This document shows positions 1-6,290 of a stretch of DNA of 8,365 nucleotides, in pieces; the stretch's first letter is position 1; each line of letters begins with the position of its first letter. A program made the translations under genes and the position numbers. The DNA is from Alphaproteobacteria bacterium UBA4588 (lineage in GTDB: Bacteria > Pseudomonadota > Alphaproteobacteria > Puniceispirillales > Puniceispirillaceae): positions 6,573 through 14,937 of the forward strand of contig DGJU01000004.1 of assembly GCA_002387605.1 (NCBI GenBank). The letters are read 5' to 3'. Under the pieces are notes generated by a model, which was given only the letters and a program-made list of their open reading frames with translations, made no database searches and had not been told where the DNA came from.

Positions 1-1112
1 GCTGTATAAACGCCAAACTCATCGCGCAACCGGTTCACCTGATCGGATGTGAAGCCTGTATAGGAAAACATTCCGCGCTGGTCAGTTAGGAATGATAGAT
101 CAGAGGTGACCTGCAATTCTTCCATTTTAGCGCGCAAAAGAACACGCGTTTCAGCAATACGCTGGCGCATAACTTCAAGCTCTTCTGCCCATTCAGCTTT
201 CAATGCCGCATCGCCAAATACCGTGCCAACAATACGGGCGCCATGGCTCGGTGGCATAGAATAGTTTGAGCGAATGACCGACTGTAATGCCGCCATAATA
301 AGTGGCACACTATCTTCATCTTTGGCAATAACAGTCAGCGCGCCACATCTCTCGCGATAAATCCCGAAATTTTTGGAAAACGAACTTGCAATCAGCATTT
401 CTGGCACATGTTCAGCAAGATGCCGCAAGCCAGCAACATCCTCTTCCATGCTAGTGCCAAGCCCTTGATAGGCACTATCAACAAACGGCACGAGACCGCG
501 CGCCACAATGAGTTTGCATAAAGCTTCCCAATGCGGCATTGCAAGGTCAACACCTGTTGGGTTGTGACAGCAGGCATGAAGCAGGATGACGTCTCCTGCA
601 ACAGCTTCTGCATCGAGATGAGCCATCATTGCCTCAAAATCGAGGCCTCTGTCAGATTCGCGGAAATACGGATAGCTATCAATCTGCATACCGGCATCGC
701 GCGCAATCGGCATATGATTAGCCCATGTCGGCCGGCTCATCCATACTTTGGCACCCGGGCGAATTGAATTAATCAAATCAAAGCCGACTTTAAGCGCGCC
801 GCTTCCCCCGGGGGTTTGAACAGCGCCAATTCTTTTATCCATAATGGCAGGGGCGTTTTCACCCAAAACCAGCTGCGGTGCGATTCTATTAACTTCCGCA
901 TCGCCAATAACACCGACATAGTTTTTCGTTGTTTCAGCAGCAACAAGGTGAGCTTCAGCCTTTTTGACCGCACTCATAATCGGCACACCGCCTGTATCGT
1001 CTTTATAGACACCGACAATCAGGTCGACTTTCTGTGTACGGTCATCTTTGCGAAAGGCCTGAGTTAGGGCCATTAGCTGGTCAACGCCACGCGGCACAAT
1101 GGTATCAAACAT
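1..1112 (-). CDS. aspC: Aspartate/aromatic amino acid aminotransferase (class I PLP), 3' end cut by window edge
   Basis: This PLP enzyme moves an amino group between aspartate (or an aromatic amino acid) and a 2-oxoacid such as 2-oxoglutarate, in the cytoplasm. The frame is open from ATG 1112 to the edge, giving 370 codons; relatives are about 396 aa, so roughly 25 residues are missing, including the substrate-carboxylate Arg of the SGRxN motif. Visible motifs are TPGGSGAL (about 100-107), Trp130, HNPTG with Asn184, Asp212 and Tyr215 in DSAYQG, the Schiff-base Lys247 in SFSKNFG, Arg255 in YRERCG, and Arg281 in RSNYSMPP. Lys247 sits one residue from its place in E. coli AspC (246), from memory. 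The start has AAGGAG 10 nt upstream. It follows the hydro-lyase genes by 105 bp and could take oxaloacetate or a related oxoacid from that pathway. AspC and TyrB preferences cannot be separated by eye, so the symbol is provisional. Confidence 0.93.
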   Translation of the reverse strand, partial: MFDTIVPRGVDQLMALTQAFRKDDRTQKVDLIVGVYKDDTGGVPIMSAVKKAEAHLVAAETTKNYVGVIGDAEVNRIAPQLVLGENAPAIMDKRIGAVQTPGGSGALKVGFDLINSIRPGAKVWMSRPTWANHMPIARDAGMQIDSYPYFRESDRGLDFEAMMAHLDAEAVAGDVILLHACCHNPTGVDLAMPHWEALCKLIVARGLVPFVDSAYQGLGTSMEEDVAGLRHLAEHVPEMLIASSFSKNFGIYRERCGALTVIAKDEDSVPLIMAALQSVIRSNYSMPPSHGARIVGTVFGDAALKAEWAEELEVMRQRIAETRVLLRAKMEELQVTSDLSFLTDQRGMFSYTGFTSDQVNRLRDEFGVYT

Positions 1113-1122
1113 AGCAGAATCT

Positions 1123-1128
1123 CTCCTT
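1123..1128 (-). promoter_or_regulatory. Ribosome binding site of the aminotransferase gene
   Basis: The minus strand reads AAGGAG, a full Shine-Dalgarno match, 10 nt before ATG 1112. It fixes the start at the MFDTIV methionine, which also matches where this family normally begins. Confidence 0.75.
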
Positions 1129-1137
1129 GATGGGCGC

Positions 1138-1168
1138 ATTATAGCAGCGCCAGATAACTATGATTATA
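1138..1168 (-). promoter_or_regulatory. Two TATAAT boxes: possible internal promoter for the aminotransferase
   Basis: The 105-bp gap between the hydro-lyase beta gene and the aminotransferase holds two perfect TATAAT hexamers on the minus strand, at 1163-1168 and 1138-1143. Neither has a good TTGACA at 16-18 bp; a TTGCAG lies 20 bp before the first. Initiation from the box at 1138 would start only a few bases before the Shine-Dalgarno, so the upstream box is the better candidate. The gap also holds a short stem (GCGAG/CTTGC, 5-nt loop) but no U-tract, so I see no terminator, and read-through from the operon is also likely. Confidence 0.4.
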
Positions 1169-1217
1169 TAAAGCTGTCAGGCATCCTCCTGCAAGCTCTT
1201 CTCGCAAAACCGTTCCT

Positions 1218-1898
1218 TTATCCTATAACTTCATCTGTCCGGTCATCTGTTTCACCAAATCGTTTCAGGGTTGCCGGACGGGTTCCCTCATAGACCTTGT
1301 GAAGATTTTCAGCAATTTTTGCATTTTCCCGCTCGAATAGAGAATTACCCTTGCTATCACTCTCGACAATAAACGGGCCCATATTCTCGCATTCAAGCAC
1401 CCACATTGCCTGCGCGATACCAAGCTCTTCATGCCAGTGAACTTCCTTAACCGACTTCACCCCGCGCCCCAAAAGAGCGCCTGTGCCATATCCTACCGTA
1501 CTCAGATAGATGGCCCCATTAGGTACAAAATAATCCTTATAATCCTGACTACTCATACCGCCTTTGCCGATCACCAGCTTAGCGCCTGATTTAGCCAGCC
1601 ATTCCGGCAACCATTTGGCAAACCGAAATGAGGCCGTTGCCGTAACAGCCCCGAGGGTAAAGGTACCGTCTGAATTGATTGTTGCCGCAGGTGAGCAATG
1701 AAAATTAGCCGCTGATTGCTGCGGTAGTTCCATTGGGATGTTAGCGCTCTCTTCGAGAGCACGCATATAAACGCCCTCACGTGCGGTATAGATAAGCCCG
1801 TCTAGATAAACGATATCACCAAGACGCAAATCAGCAAGTGCTTCAGCTGACGGCGTTGTGCTTAAGCGGACTTTGCGGAGCTTTCCTGCGTTTCCCAT
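1218..1898 (-). CDS. Fe-S hydro-lyase beta subunit (class I fumarase / tartrate dehydratase, TtdB-type)
   Basis: This is the small subunit of a two-subunit, oxygen-sensitive Fe-S dehydratase that adds or removes water on a dicarboxylate (fumarate/malate, or tartrate to oxaloacetate). At 226 aa it is near the usual TtdB length of about 200. Family marks are LSTTPSAEAL (about 12-21), LRLGDIVYLDG (24-34), IGKGGM (110-115), VHWHEELGIAQAMWV (153-167) and the IVESDSKGNSL tail. The PTTSMRM-type segment expected before the Gly-Lys loop reads TATASFRF (86-93), and the usual GP after the YH pair reads CSP (68-70), so this is a divergent member. Its start lies inside the alpha gene (37-nt overlap) and is supported by a GGGAGA sequence. 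The cluster itself is carried by the alpha subunit. Fumarase, mesaconase and tartrate dehydratase activities cannot be told apart by eye. Confidence 0.85.
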   Translation of the reverse strand: MGNAGKLRKVRLSTTPSAEALADLRLGDIVYLDGLIYTAREGVYMRALEESANIPMELPQQSAANFHCSPAATINSDGTFTLGAVTATASFRFAKWLPEWLAKSGAKLVIGKGGMSSQDYKDYFVPNGAIYLSTVGYGTGALLGRGVKSVKEVHWHEELGIAQAMWVLECENMGPFIVESDSKGNSLFERENAKIAENLHKVYEGTRPATLKRFGETDDRTDEVIG

Positions 1899-2824
1899 GT
1901 GACACTCTCCCGTCTTTGATAGGGGGTAAACCAGTCTGGATCAGTTCTATATTCAACCTGTCCATCGGCATAAATTCGCGCAACCGCCCGCCGCGATGAC
2001 AGGCAGAAGGCATGAACTGACATCTGCATACCGCCAGTATGGCAATATCCAACCTCGATATTACAGTCGATCACCATGGATTTTCCAACAAACCCCATGG
2101 CGCCCATACCAATCGAATTTCCAAGCTCTTTGAACTCATCTTCGAGGGCTGCAATCTTGGGGTCAGGGTTTCTATCACCAACAATACGCAAGCAGGCAGC
2201 CCGCTTTCCCAGTACCATACAGCTATCTTTTGTCCCCCCAAGACCAATGCCGATAATGGCAGGCTGGCAGGCAAGACCCCGTTTGCCAAACGCAACAAGG
2301 GAGTCCAGATAAAACCGCTTAATGCCCTCAATACCGTCTGAGGGAAACAGCATCCGGTAGTCAGTGCCAAACAAACCGCCCTTATGAACTGTTGTCAGGT
2401 CAAGCCATTCACCGCCCGGCTCAAACCCATATTCAATTTCTGGTGCGCCAATACCGACATTATTATTATGGTCTGTTCGCCACAGAGGGTGAACCCGGTT
2501 CGGGCGCAGCGGCACATTCACCGTTGCATTTGCAGTGGCAAGACGCAGCGCATTTTCAAGCGCTATAGGCCCCCCTTCAATCTGGGTTTCATTGCCCATT
2601 TTAACATACCAGCGCGGGGTTCCTGTATCACCGCACATCGCCCGCCTATCTTCTTTGGCAACAGCATAATTCTCAAGCATCGCCTGTAAGACAAATGATG
2701 ATAAGTCACCATCCTCAGCATCGGCGGCTTGTGTCAGGCCATCCAGATAATCCTGCGGAATTTCAATCGCAGCCTTATCCATTAATATTTCAGCAGTAGA
2801 CTGAATAAGCGATGTACTAATCAT
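1862..2824 (-). CDS. Fe-S hydro-lyase alpha subunit (class I fumarase / tartrate dehydratase, TtdA-type)
   Basis: This is the catalytic cluster-bearing subunit of a hydro-lyase in the fumarase class I / L(+)-tartrate dehydratase family. At 320 aa it is close to TtdA (about 300). Three cysteines fit the [4Fe-4S] ligands: Cys64 in CGDTG, Cys186 in ACQPAIIGIGLGG, and Cys274 in HAFCLSSRR. The GIGLGGTKD loop (192-200), the MGAMGFVGK segment (240-248) and the MLFPSDGIEGIKRF stretch (158-171) are family features. The loop that normally reads KGGGSEN is KGGLFGTD here (148-155), so active-site geometry may differ. GGAGAGG lies 4 nt before ATG 2824. The gene begins 31 bp after the flavoprotein stop and overlaps the beta gene. 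Context suggests it hydrates the unsaturated product of the Sdh-like complex. Fumarate is the default substrate; mesaconate or tartrate are also possible. Confidence 0.86.
   Translation of the reverse strand: MISTSLIQSTAEILMDKAAIEIPQDYLDGLTQAADAEDGDLSSFVLQAMLENYAVAKEDRRAMCGDTGTPRWYVKMGNETQIEGGPIALENALRLATANATVNVPLRPNRVHPLWRTDHNNNVGIGAPEIEYGFEPGGEWLDLTTVHKGGLFGTDYRMLFPSDGIEGIKRFYLDSLVAFGKRGLACQPAIIGIGLGGTKDSCMVLGKRAACLRIVGDRNPDPKIAALEDEFKELGNSIGMGAMGFVGKSMVIDCNIEVGYCHTGGMQMSVHAFCLSSRRAVARIYADGQVEYRTDPDWFTPYQRRESVTWETQESSAKSA
1906..1911 (-). promoter_or_regulatory. Ribosome binding site inside the alpha gene that sets the beta start
   Basis: GGGAGA on the minus strand lies 7 nt before ATG 1898, within the last codons of the alpha subunit gene. 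It supports the long beta start and hence the 37-nt overlap, a layout that suits translational coupling and balanced subunit production. Confidence 0.6.
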
Positions 2825-2828
2825 TTAA

Positions 2829-2835
2829 CCTCTCC
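2829..2835 (-). promoter_or_regulatory. Ribosome binding site of the hydro-lyase alpha gene
   Basis: GGAGAGG on the minus strand lies 4 nt before ATG 2824, in the 31-bp gap after the flavoprotein stop. It gives this gene its own initiation signal and leaves no room for a separate promoter, which fits cotranscription. Confidence 0.65.
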
Positions 2836-2855
2836 AGTTATTTTACTGTACGTCA

Positions 2856-4658
2856 TCACTGCGATGCGTTTGCCTCAGTCATTTGCGGCGGCGGTGATGC
2901 AACAAGTGTTGCAGGCGCGTCCTCTGGCAAGATTGTCTCACCCGGAGACACAATCGTAAAGGCAACATCACGGCGGCTTATGGTAAGCGCGCCATCTTCG
3001 GCCTGTTTAGCCACGGTAAAATAGGAGTCATGTAAATCACCAGCTTCAGGGAAATCCTCGCGGAAATGCGCGCCGCGGGAATTCTCGCGTGCTATCCCTG
3101 CTTTGGCAATAACGTGTGAGATATCACATAATGACCGCAAATTAAGCCAGTCATGCCATGTCAAATTAAAGGCGCGGCTATCCTGAGACACGCCAGATGC
3201 CATAACTTCTGCAGAAAGCTCATCCAGCTTTTCAAGCCCGGCTTCCATACCGGCTTGTGTGCGCATAACGCCAACATGATCCCACATAATATTCTGCAAT
3301 GTCTGCCGAATAGGCTGCAGCGGAACAGAGGGGCATGAGAATGGCAGAAGAGCTGCTGCCATCTCCTGCTCAAGCACCTCATTATCGGGGTCTCGCAGCT
3401 GGGTAAATTTATGAATATCACGGCCCATTACATCGCCGGCAATACCGCCATAGACAGTTGAATTGGCAACACCATTCCCGCCAAGCCTGTTTGAGCCATG
3501 CGCTCCGCCAGCATCTTCACCCGCAACATAAAGCCCTTCAATACCAGCACGTGTATCGGTATCAACAATCACCCCGCCCATGAAATAATGAGCGGTTGGT
3601 ACAACCTCAACTTTGCCTGCCGCTAAATCAAATCCGCTATCAGCACAGCGTTTCACCATACCTTTGAATTGGGTGCGCACATGGTCTGGTCCCAAATGGG
3701 CCATTGAGATAAACACGCCGCCATTAGGAGAGGCATTGCTTTTACGCATCTCAGCATAAATCGCCCGGCTTACCACATCGCGTGTCGCACGCTCACCACT
3801 GCTGTCATAATCATACATGAACCGTCTATCACCGCCATTCAGCAGATGACCGCCAGCGCCGCGCAATCCTTCTTCCAGAACGGTGCCTGTCATGCGTGTA
3901 TGCTCGCCCGCCAGAAGACCTGTCGGGTGAAACTGAACCATTTCCATATCCCGGACTTCAAGACCAAGACGCAGCGCCATAGAAAGACCATCCATTGTCT
4001 TATCACCAGACGGCGTATGGTATTTATACATTGTCGGGCCGCCGCCTGTTGCCATCAACACGGTTTTGGCACGCACAAACCGGAACCCGCCACTGCGCAT
4101 ATCAATAAATAGGACGCCCGCAAGAGCTGATTTATCCTTGGTTGGGACAAAGGCAATTGCACGATGTTCCTGCAGTTTTTCAATCGGCTGAGATAAAACC
4201 TGTTCCATCAGACGGCTGATAATCTCAATACCTGTCAAATCACCCTTATGAACGGTTCGGTCGGCGGTTTGTCCAGCAAAGGCTTTCTGGTGCAAACTGC
4301 CATCCATATTGCGATCGAAAAAGCAGCCAACTTCGTTTTCAAGTTCACGAATACGCACAACGGCCTGTTCACATAACCGCCACGCCATATCCTGATCCGG
4401 CAGCCATTTACCGCCAATAACAGTATCCATGAAATGACGCTCAACCGTATCTCCACCACCCAGTGCAACATTATAGCCGCCCTGAACCATGCGGGTACAG
4501 CCTGACTTGCCAATAAGCCCTTTGACCGCAAGGCTGATTTTTGTTCCTGCAGGCGCTGTTTGCTGGGCATGAAGTGCCGCAAACAAGCCTGCCCCTCCAG
4601 ACCCTAAAATCAGAATATCTGTATCATGCCGCTCACAGCTCTCAAGAAGTGTTGTCAT
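2856..4658 (-). CDS. sdhA: Succinate dehydrogenase/fumarate reductase-type flavoprotein subunit, lacking the flavinylation His
   Basis: This is the FAD subunit of a membrane-bound succinate:quinone oxidoreductase-like complex that interconverts a saturated and an unsaturated dicarboxylate. The length is 600 aa, typical of SdhA/FrdA. The dinucleotide fold starts at ILILGSGGAG (15-24). Active-site residues of the family are present: His244 in QFHPTG, Glu263/Arg266 in EEGLRG, Arg293 in ATRDVVSR, His357 in TAHYFMGG and Arg391 in GSNRLGGNG; RGAHFREDFPEAG (528-540) is the usual C-terminal motif. The His of SHTxxAQGG, which binds FAD covalently in SdhA/FrdA, is replaced by Cys54 in KSGCTRMVQGG. FAD is therefore probably non-covalent, as in L-aspartate oxidase. 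The ATG directly follows the upstream stop TAG, with AGGTGA 5 nt before it. The other three subunits lie immediately upstream, which argues against aspartate oxidase. Direction and substrate are unresolved. Confidence 0.92.
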   Translation of the reverse strand: MTTLLESCERHDTDILILGSGGAGLFAALHAQQTAPAGTKISLAVKGLIGKSGCTRMVQGGYNVALGGGDTVERHFMDTVIGGKWLPDQDMAWRLCEQAVVRIRELENEVGCFFDRNMDGSLHQKAFAGQTADRTVHKGDLTGIEIISRLMEQVLSQPIEKLQEHRAIAFVPTKDKSALAGVLFIDMRSGGFRFVRAKTVLMATGGGPTMYKYHTPSGDKTMDGLSMALRLGLEVRDMEMVQFHPTGLLAGEHTRMTGTVLEEGLRGAGGHLLNGGDRRFMYDYDSSGERATRDVVSRAIYAEMRKSNASPNGGVFISMAHLGPDHVRTQFKGMVKRCADSGFDLAAGKVEVVPTAHYFMGGVIVDTDTRAGIEGLYVAGEDAGGAHGSNRLGGNGVANSTVYGGIAGDVMGRDIHKFTQLRDPDNEVLEQEMAAALLPFSCPSVPLQPIRQTLQNIMWDHVGVMRTQAGMEAGLEKLDELSAEVMASGVSQDSRAFNLTWHDWLNLRSLCDISHVIAKAGIARENSRGAHFREDFPEAGDLHDSYFTVAKQAEDGALTISRRDVAFTIVSPGETILPEDAPATLVASPPPQMTEANASQ

Positions 4659-5000
4659 CTAAATCACCTGTAGAAAAAAAGTTGCGGACACAAAACATGA
4701 TAACGCAATAGCCCCAGCGGCAAGCTGTTTCTGCATCGCTGTCCATGGCAACCATTCAAGAGCCATAAGCCGTAGCCCGCCAAAAATATGAACAGCTAGC
4801 AAGAAGATAAGCAGTCCTTCTGCAAGTTTTACCACCGCTAAATCAGTAAAGCGAATAAACCCATCAAAGGCCGCTGCGTCCGTCAGGGCCAAAGACAGCA
4901 CCCAGAAATGAACTGGCAAAAATAAAGCGAGCAAAATACCAGATGTTCGGTGGAGCAAAAATGCCAGAAAGAGCGGGTGACGGCGATGGGGGCGGATCAT
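4659..5000 (-). CDS. sdhC: SdhC-like membrane anchor (cytochrome b556 type) of the Sdh-like complex
   Basis: This small hydrophobic subunit anchors the flavoprotein and iron-sulfur subunits to the inner membrane and helps form the heme and quinone sites. With ATG 5000 it is 113 aa with three membrane spans, about 14-39, 53-77 and 90-112. The N-terminal RPHRRHPLFLAFLLHRTSG matches the SdhC pattern in which a Ser/Thr and Arg of the HRxTG motif face the quinone (His17, Arg18, Ser20). His71 in HIFGGLRLMALEW aligns with the heme-ligand His of HxxxGxRHxxxD, but the RH pair is RL and the Asp is Glu. The start is chosen because it makes an ATGA overlap with the preceding stop; a longer frame from 5078 would add 26 polar, Cys-rich residues inside the upstream gene and is unlikely. 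Confidence 0.85.
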   Translation of the reverse strand: MIRPHRRHPLFLAFLLHRTSGILLALFLPVHFWVLSLALTDAAAFDGFIRFTDLAVVKLAEGLLIFLLAVHIFGGLRLMALEWLPWTAMQKQLAAGAIALSCFVSATFFLQVI

Positions 5001-5344
5001 GAAACACCCCGCGTAAGAAAGGTCACGGCAAGAATGGCCCGCATCCCCAGAACAGATAACCCAAGCGCGGTGCCCCATGTAAAAAACATCAATAGGCGCC
5101 CTGATAAGCCGGTTACTTCATGAAGGATTGTGCGAAGACCAATTGCGGCATGCACCGAGACAGCCAGAACAAACAGCCCATAAAAGGAAAACCAGAAGAC
5201 ACTTCCCTGGGTGCGCCCCAAAATTTCAGCCGCACTCAGCCCGCCTTGAACAGCATAGATCATCACACCAATATGACCCAGAACAAGCGGCGCCATAAGA
5301 AGGGCTGTTATCCGCTGAAGCATATAAAGCCGTAACGTTAACAT
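4997..5344 (-). CDS. sdhD: SdhD-like membrane anchor of the Sdh-like complex
   Basis: This is the second hydrophobic anchor subunit, 115 aa from ATG 5344, with three membrane spans at about 12-32, 48-72 and 83-108. QRITALLMAPL near the N-terminus fits the QRxTAxxLxPL pattern of SdhD, and His65 in HAAIGLRTIL aligns with the heme-ligand region of the HAWIG-type motif. The Asp-Tyr pair that follows in SdhD (Tyr83 of E. coli, a ubiquinone ligand) is absent; the segment reads LHEVT. The start makes a TGATG junction with the iron-sulfur gene stop and has AAGGGG 8-9 nt upstream; a GTG at 5347 in the same frame is an alternative that adds one residue. Subunit identity rests on short motifs, so the C/D assignment is less certain than membership of the complex. 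Confidence 0.8.
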   Translation of the reverse strand: MLTLRLYMLQRITALLMAPLVLGHIGVMIYAVQGGLSAAEILGRTQGSVFWFSFYGLFVLAVSVHAAIGLRTILHEVTGLSGRLLMFFTWGTALGLSVLGMRAILAVTFLTRGVS

Positions 5345-6072
5345 CACAGCTTCCCCTTTAACATAGCCCGTGTTGTTGCCTGTTTAAGTCCGGCAATCGC
5401 CTGCATCGGGTTAAGCTCGTTCGGACAATAATGAGAACAGCCGCCTTGCGCGTGGCAATTATGACAACCGCCCGCACCAGAAACAGCTTCTAGAATAGTC
5501 TGTTTGCCTGCGTCGCGCGCATCATTATAAAGCGTCCAAGCGCGTTGCAGAGCAGCAGGCCCAAGATAATCCGCATTACCAGCTACCGTATCGCACGCCG
5601 CATAACATACTGCACAATTAATACATTCAATACCAGCATCGGCTTTCTTGCGTTCTGCATCATCAGGTAAAACCACCATCATTTCTTCATCGCGGCTCGC
5701 ACTTGAATGATGAACAGCCTCAGCCTTTACCCATTTATCAAAAAACGGGTCCATGTTGGTTGCAAGGTCCTTAATCACAGGAAGGTTTCTCAAAGGTGCG
5801 ATTTCAAGCACATCTTGGCCGGCAACCTTATTCACATGCGTCCGGCACGTCCAGCGCGGCTCCCCATTCACCATCATGGCACAAGAGCCACACATCCCAA
5901 CCCGGCAGGCAAACCGGTAAGACAGGCTTGGGTCAATATAATGCTGAATATGCGAGACAACATCCAGAACGGTCTGATTGTCATAAGCAGGGACATCATA
6001 GGTCTCAAACTGACCTGTTTCACCCTCTCCGCGCCATATAGAAACGCGCCTTGTCTTTACTGGCTCATTCAC
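5344..6072 (-). CDS. sdhB: Succinate dehydrogenase/fumarate reductase iron-sulfur subunit
   Basis: This subunit carries electrons between FAD and the membrane quinone through three clusters. At 242 aa it matches the family. The plant-type ferredoxin domain holds [2Fe-2S] ligands Cys56, Cys61, Cys64 and Cys76 (CRVGMCGSC ... C). The C-terminal domain has CINCAVCYAAC with Cys150, 153, 156 and 160, and CHAQGGCSHYCP with Cys206, 212 and 216. By analogy with E. coli SdhB, Cys150/153/156/216 bind [4Fe-4S] and Cys160/206/212 bind [3Fe-4S]. An extra Cys203 stands three residues before Cys206. The CINCxxCYAAC string is closer to FrdB than to SdhB, and the Pro-Ser and Trp after the last Cys that contact ubiquinone in E. 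coli SdhB are not there. It is first in the compact gene run, preceded by AGGA and AGGTGA elements at imperfect spacing from ATG 6072. Confidence 0.93.
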   Translation of the reverse strand: MNEPVKTRRVSIWRGEGETGQFETYDVPAYDNQTVLDVVSHIQHYIDPSLSYRFACRVGMCGSCAMMVNGEPRWTCRTHVNKVAGQDVLEIAPLRNLPVIKDLATNMDPFFDKWVKAEAVHHSSASRDEEMMVVLPDDAERKKADAGIECINCAVCYAACDTVAGNADYLGPAALQRAWTLYNDARDAGKQTILEAVSGAGGCHNCHAQGGCSHYCPNELNPMQAIAGLKQATTRAMLKGKL

Positions 6073-6290
6073 CTGAAATTTATCCTATCTATGCTAGAGC
6101 CGAATAGTTCAGAAACAATCTTCTAAAGATAAAATTAATCCTACCCTTTGAGTTAACACAATTTTTTAACTAAATGCAAACCTCCCACACAAGCCTCTCA
6201 TCCTATGAAAAGATTATCGACCAGCGGTAGTAAATGGCACGAGCGCTCCTTATGATTCAGCCCTCATGAAAAAAACACTGAACGTCTGAC
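6073..6290 (-). promoter_or_regulatory. Leader region of the sdhB-first operon
   Basis: This 218-bp gap separates the DUF1932 gene stop from sdhB and is the most likely site of the operon promoter. Minus-strand features are a T7 tract just after the DUF1932 stop (6268-6274) without a convincing stem, an 8-codon GTG frame behind a perfect AAGGAG (6214-6240), three copies of TAGGAT (6200-6205, 6138-6143, 6082-6087), and the 6-bp inverted repeat AGTTAA/TTAACT (6151-6171). TAGGAT at 6138 shares four of six bases with a -10 box, but I cannot pair it with a good -35. No riboswitch class is recognisable by eye. Confidence 0.45.
6151..6171. repeat. Short inverted repeat AGTTAA-N9-TTAACT upstream of sdhB
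   Basis: Perfect 6-bp arms flank a 9-bp A/T-rich spacer, centred about 90 bp before the sdhB ATG. The position and dyad fit a dimeric regulator site, but arms this short and A/T-rich can arise by chance. Confidence 0.35.

Noticed and set aside
531..767. Plus-strand and other-frame open frames over the aminotransferase and other minus-strand genes
   Set aside because: They lie antisense to well supported conserved genes, show no domain pattern and have no ribosome binding sites worth noting.
1190..1217. Terminator hairpin between the hydro-lyase beta gene and the aminotransferase gene
   Set aside because: The stem is only 5-6 bp with a wobble pair and no U-tract follows.
2856..4658. L-aspartate oxidase (NadB) as the identity of the flavoprotein
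   Set aside because: The non-covalent-type motif is NadB-like, but the gene is embedded with iron-sulfur and two membrane-anchor subunits, and its length and C-terminus fit SdhA/FrdA.
5001..5078. A longer start for the SdhC-like gene that overlaps the SdhD-like gene by 82 nt
   Set aside because: The extra 26 residues are polar and Cys-rich, unlike any SdhC N-terminus, and ATG 5000 gives an exact ATGA junction with family-like RPHRRHP residues.
6166..6201. An 11-codon ATG frame (MRGLCGRFAFS) in the sdhB leader
   Set aside because: No Shine-Dalgarno at a usable distance and no family likeness.
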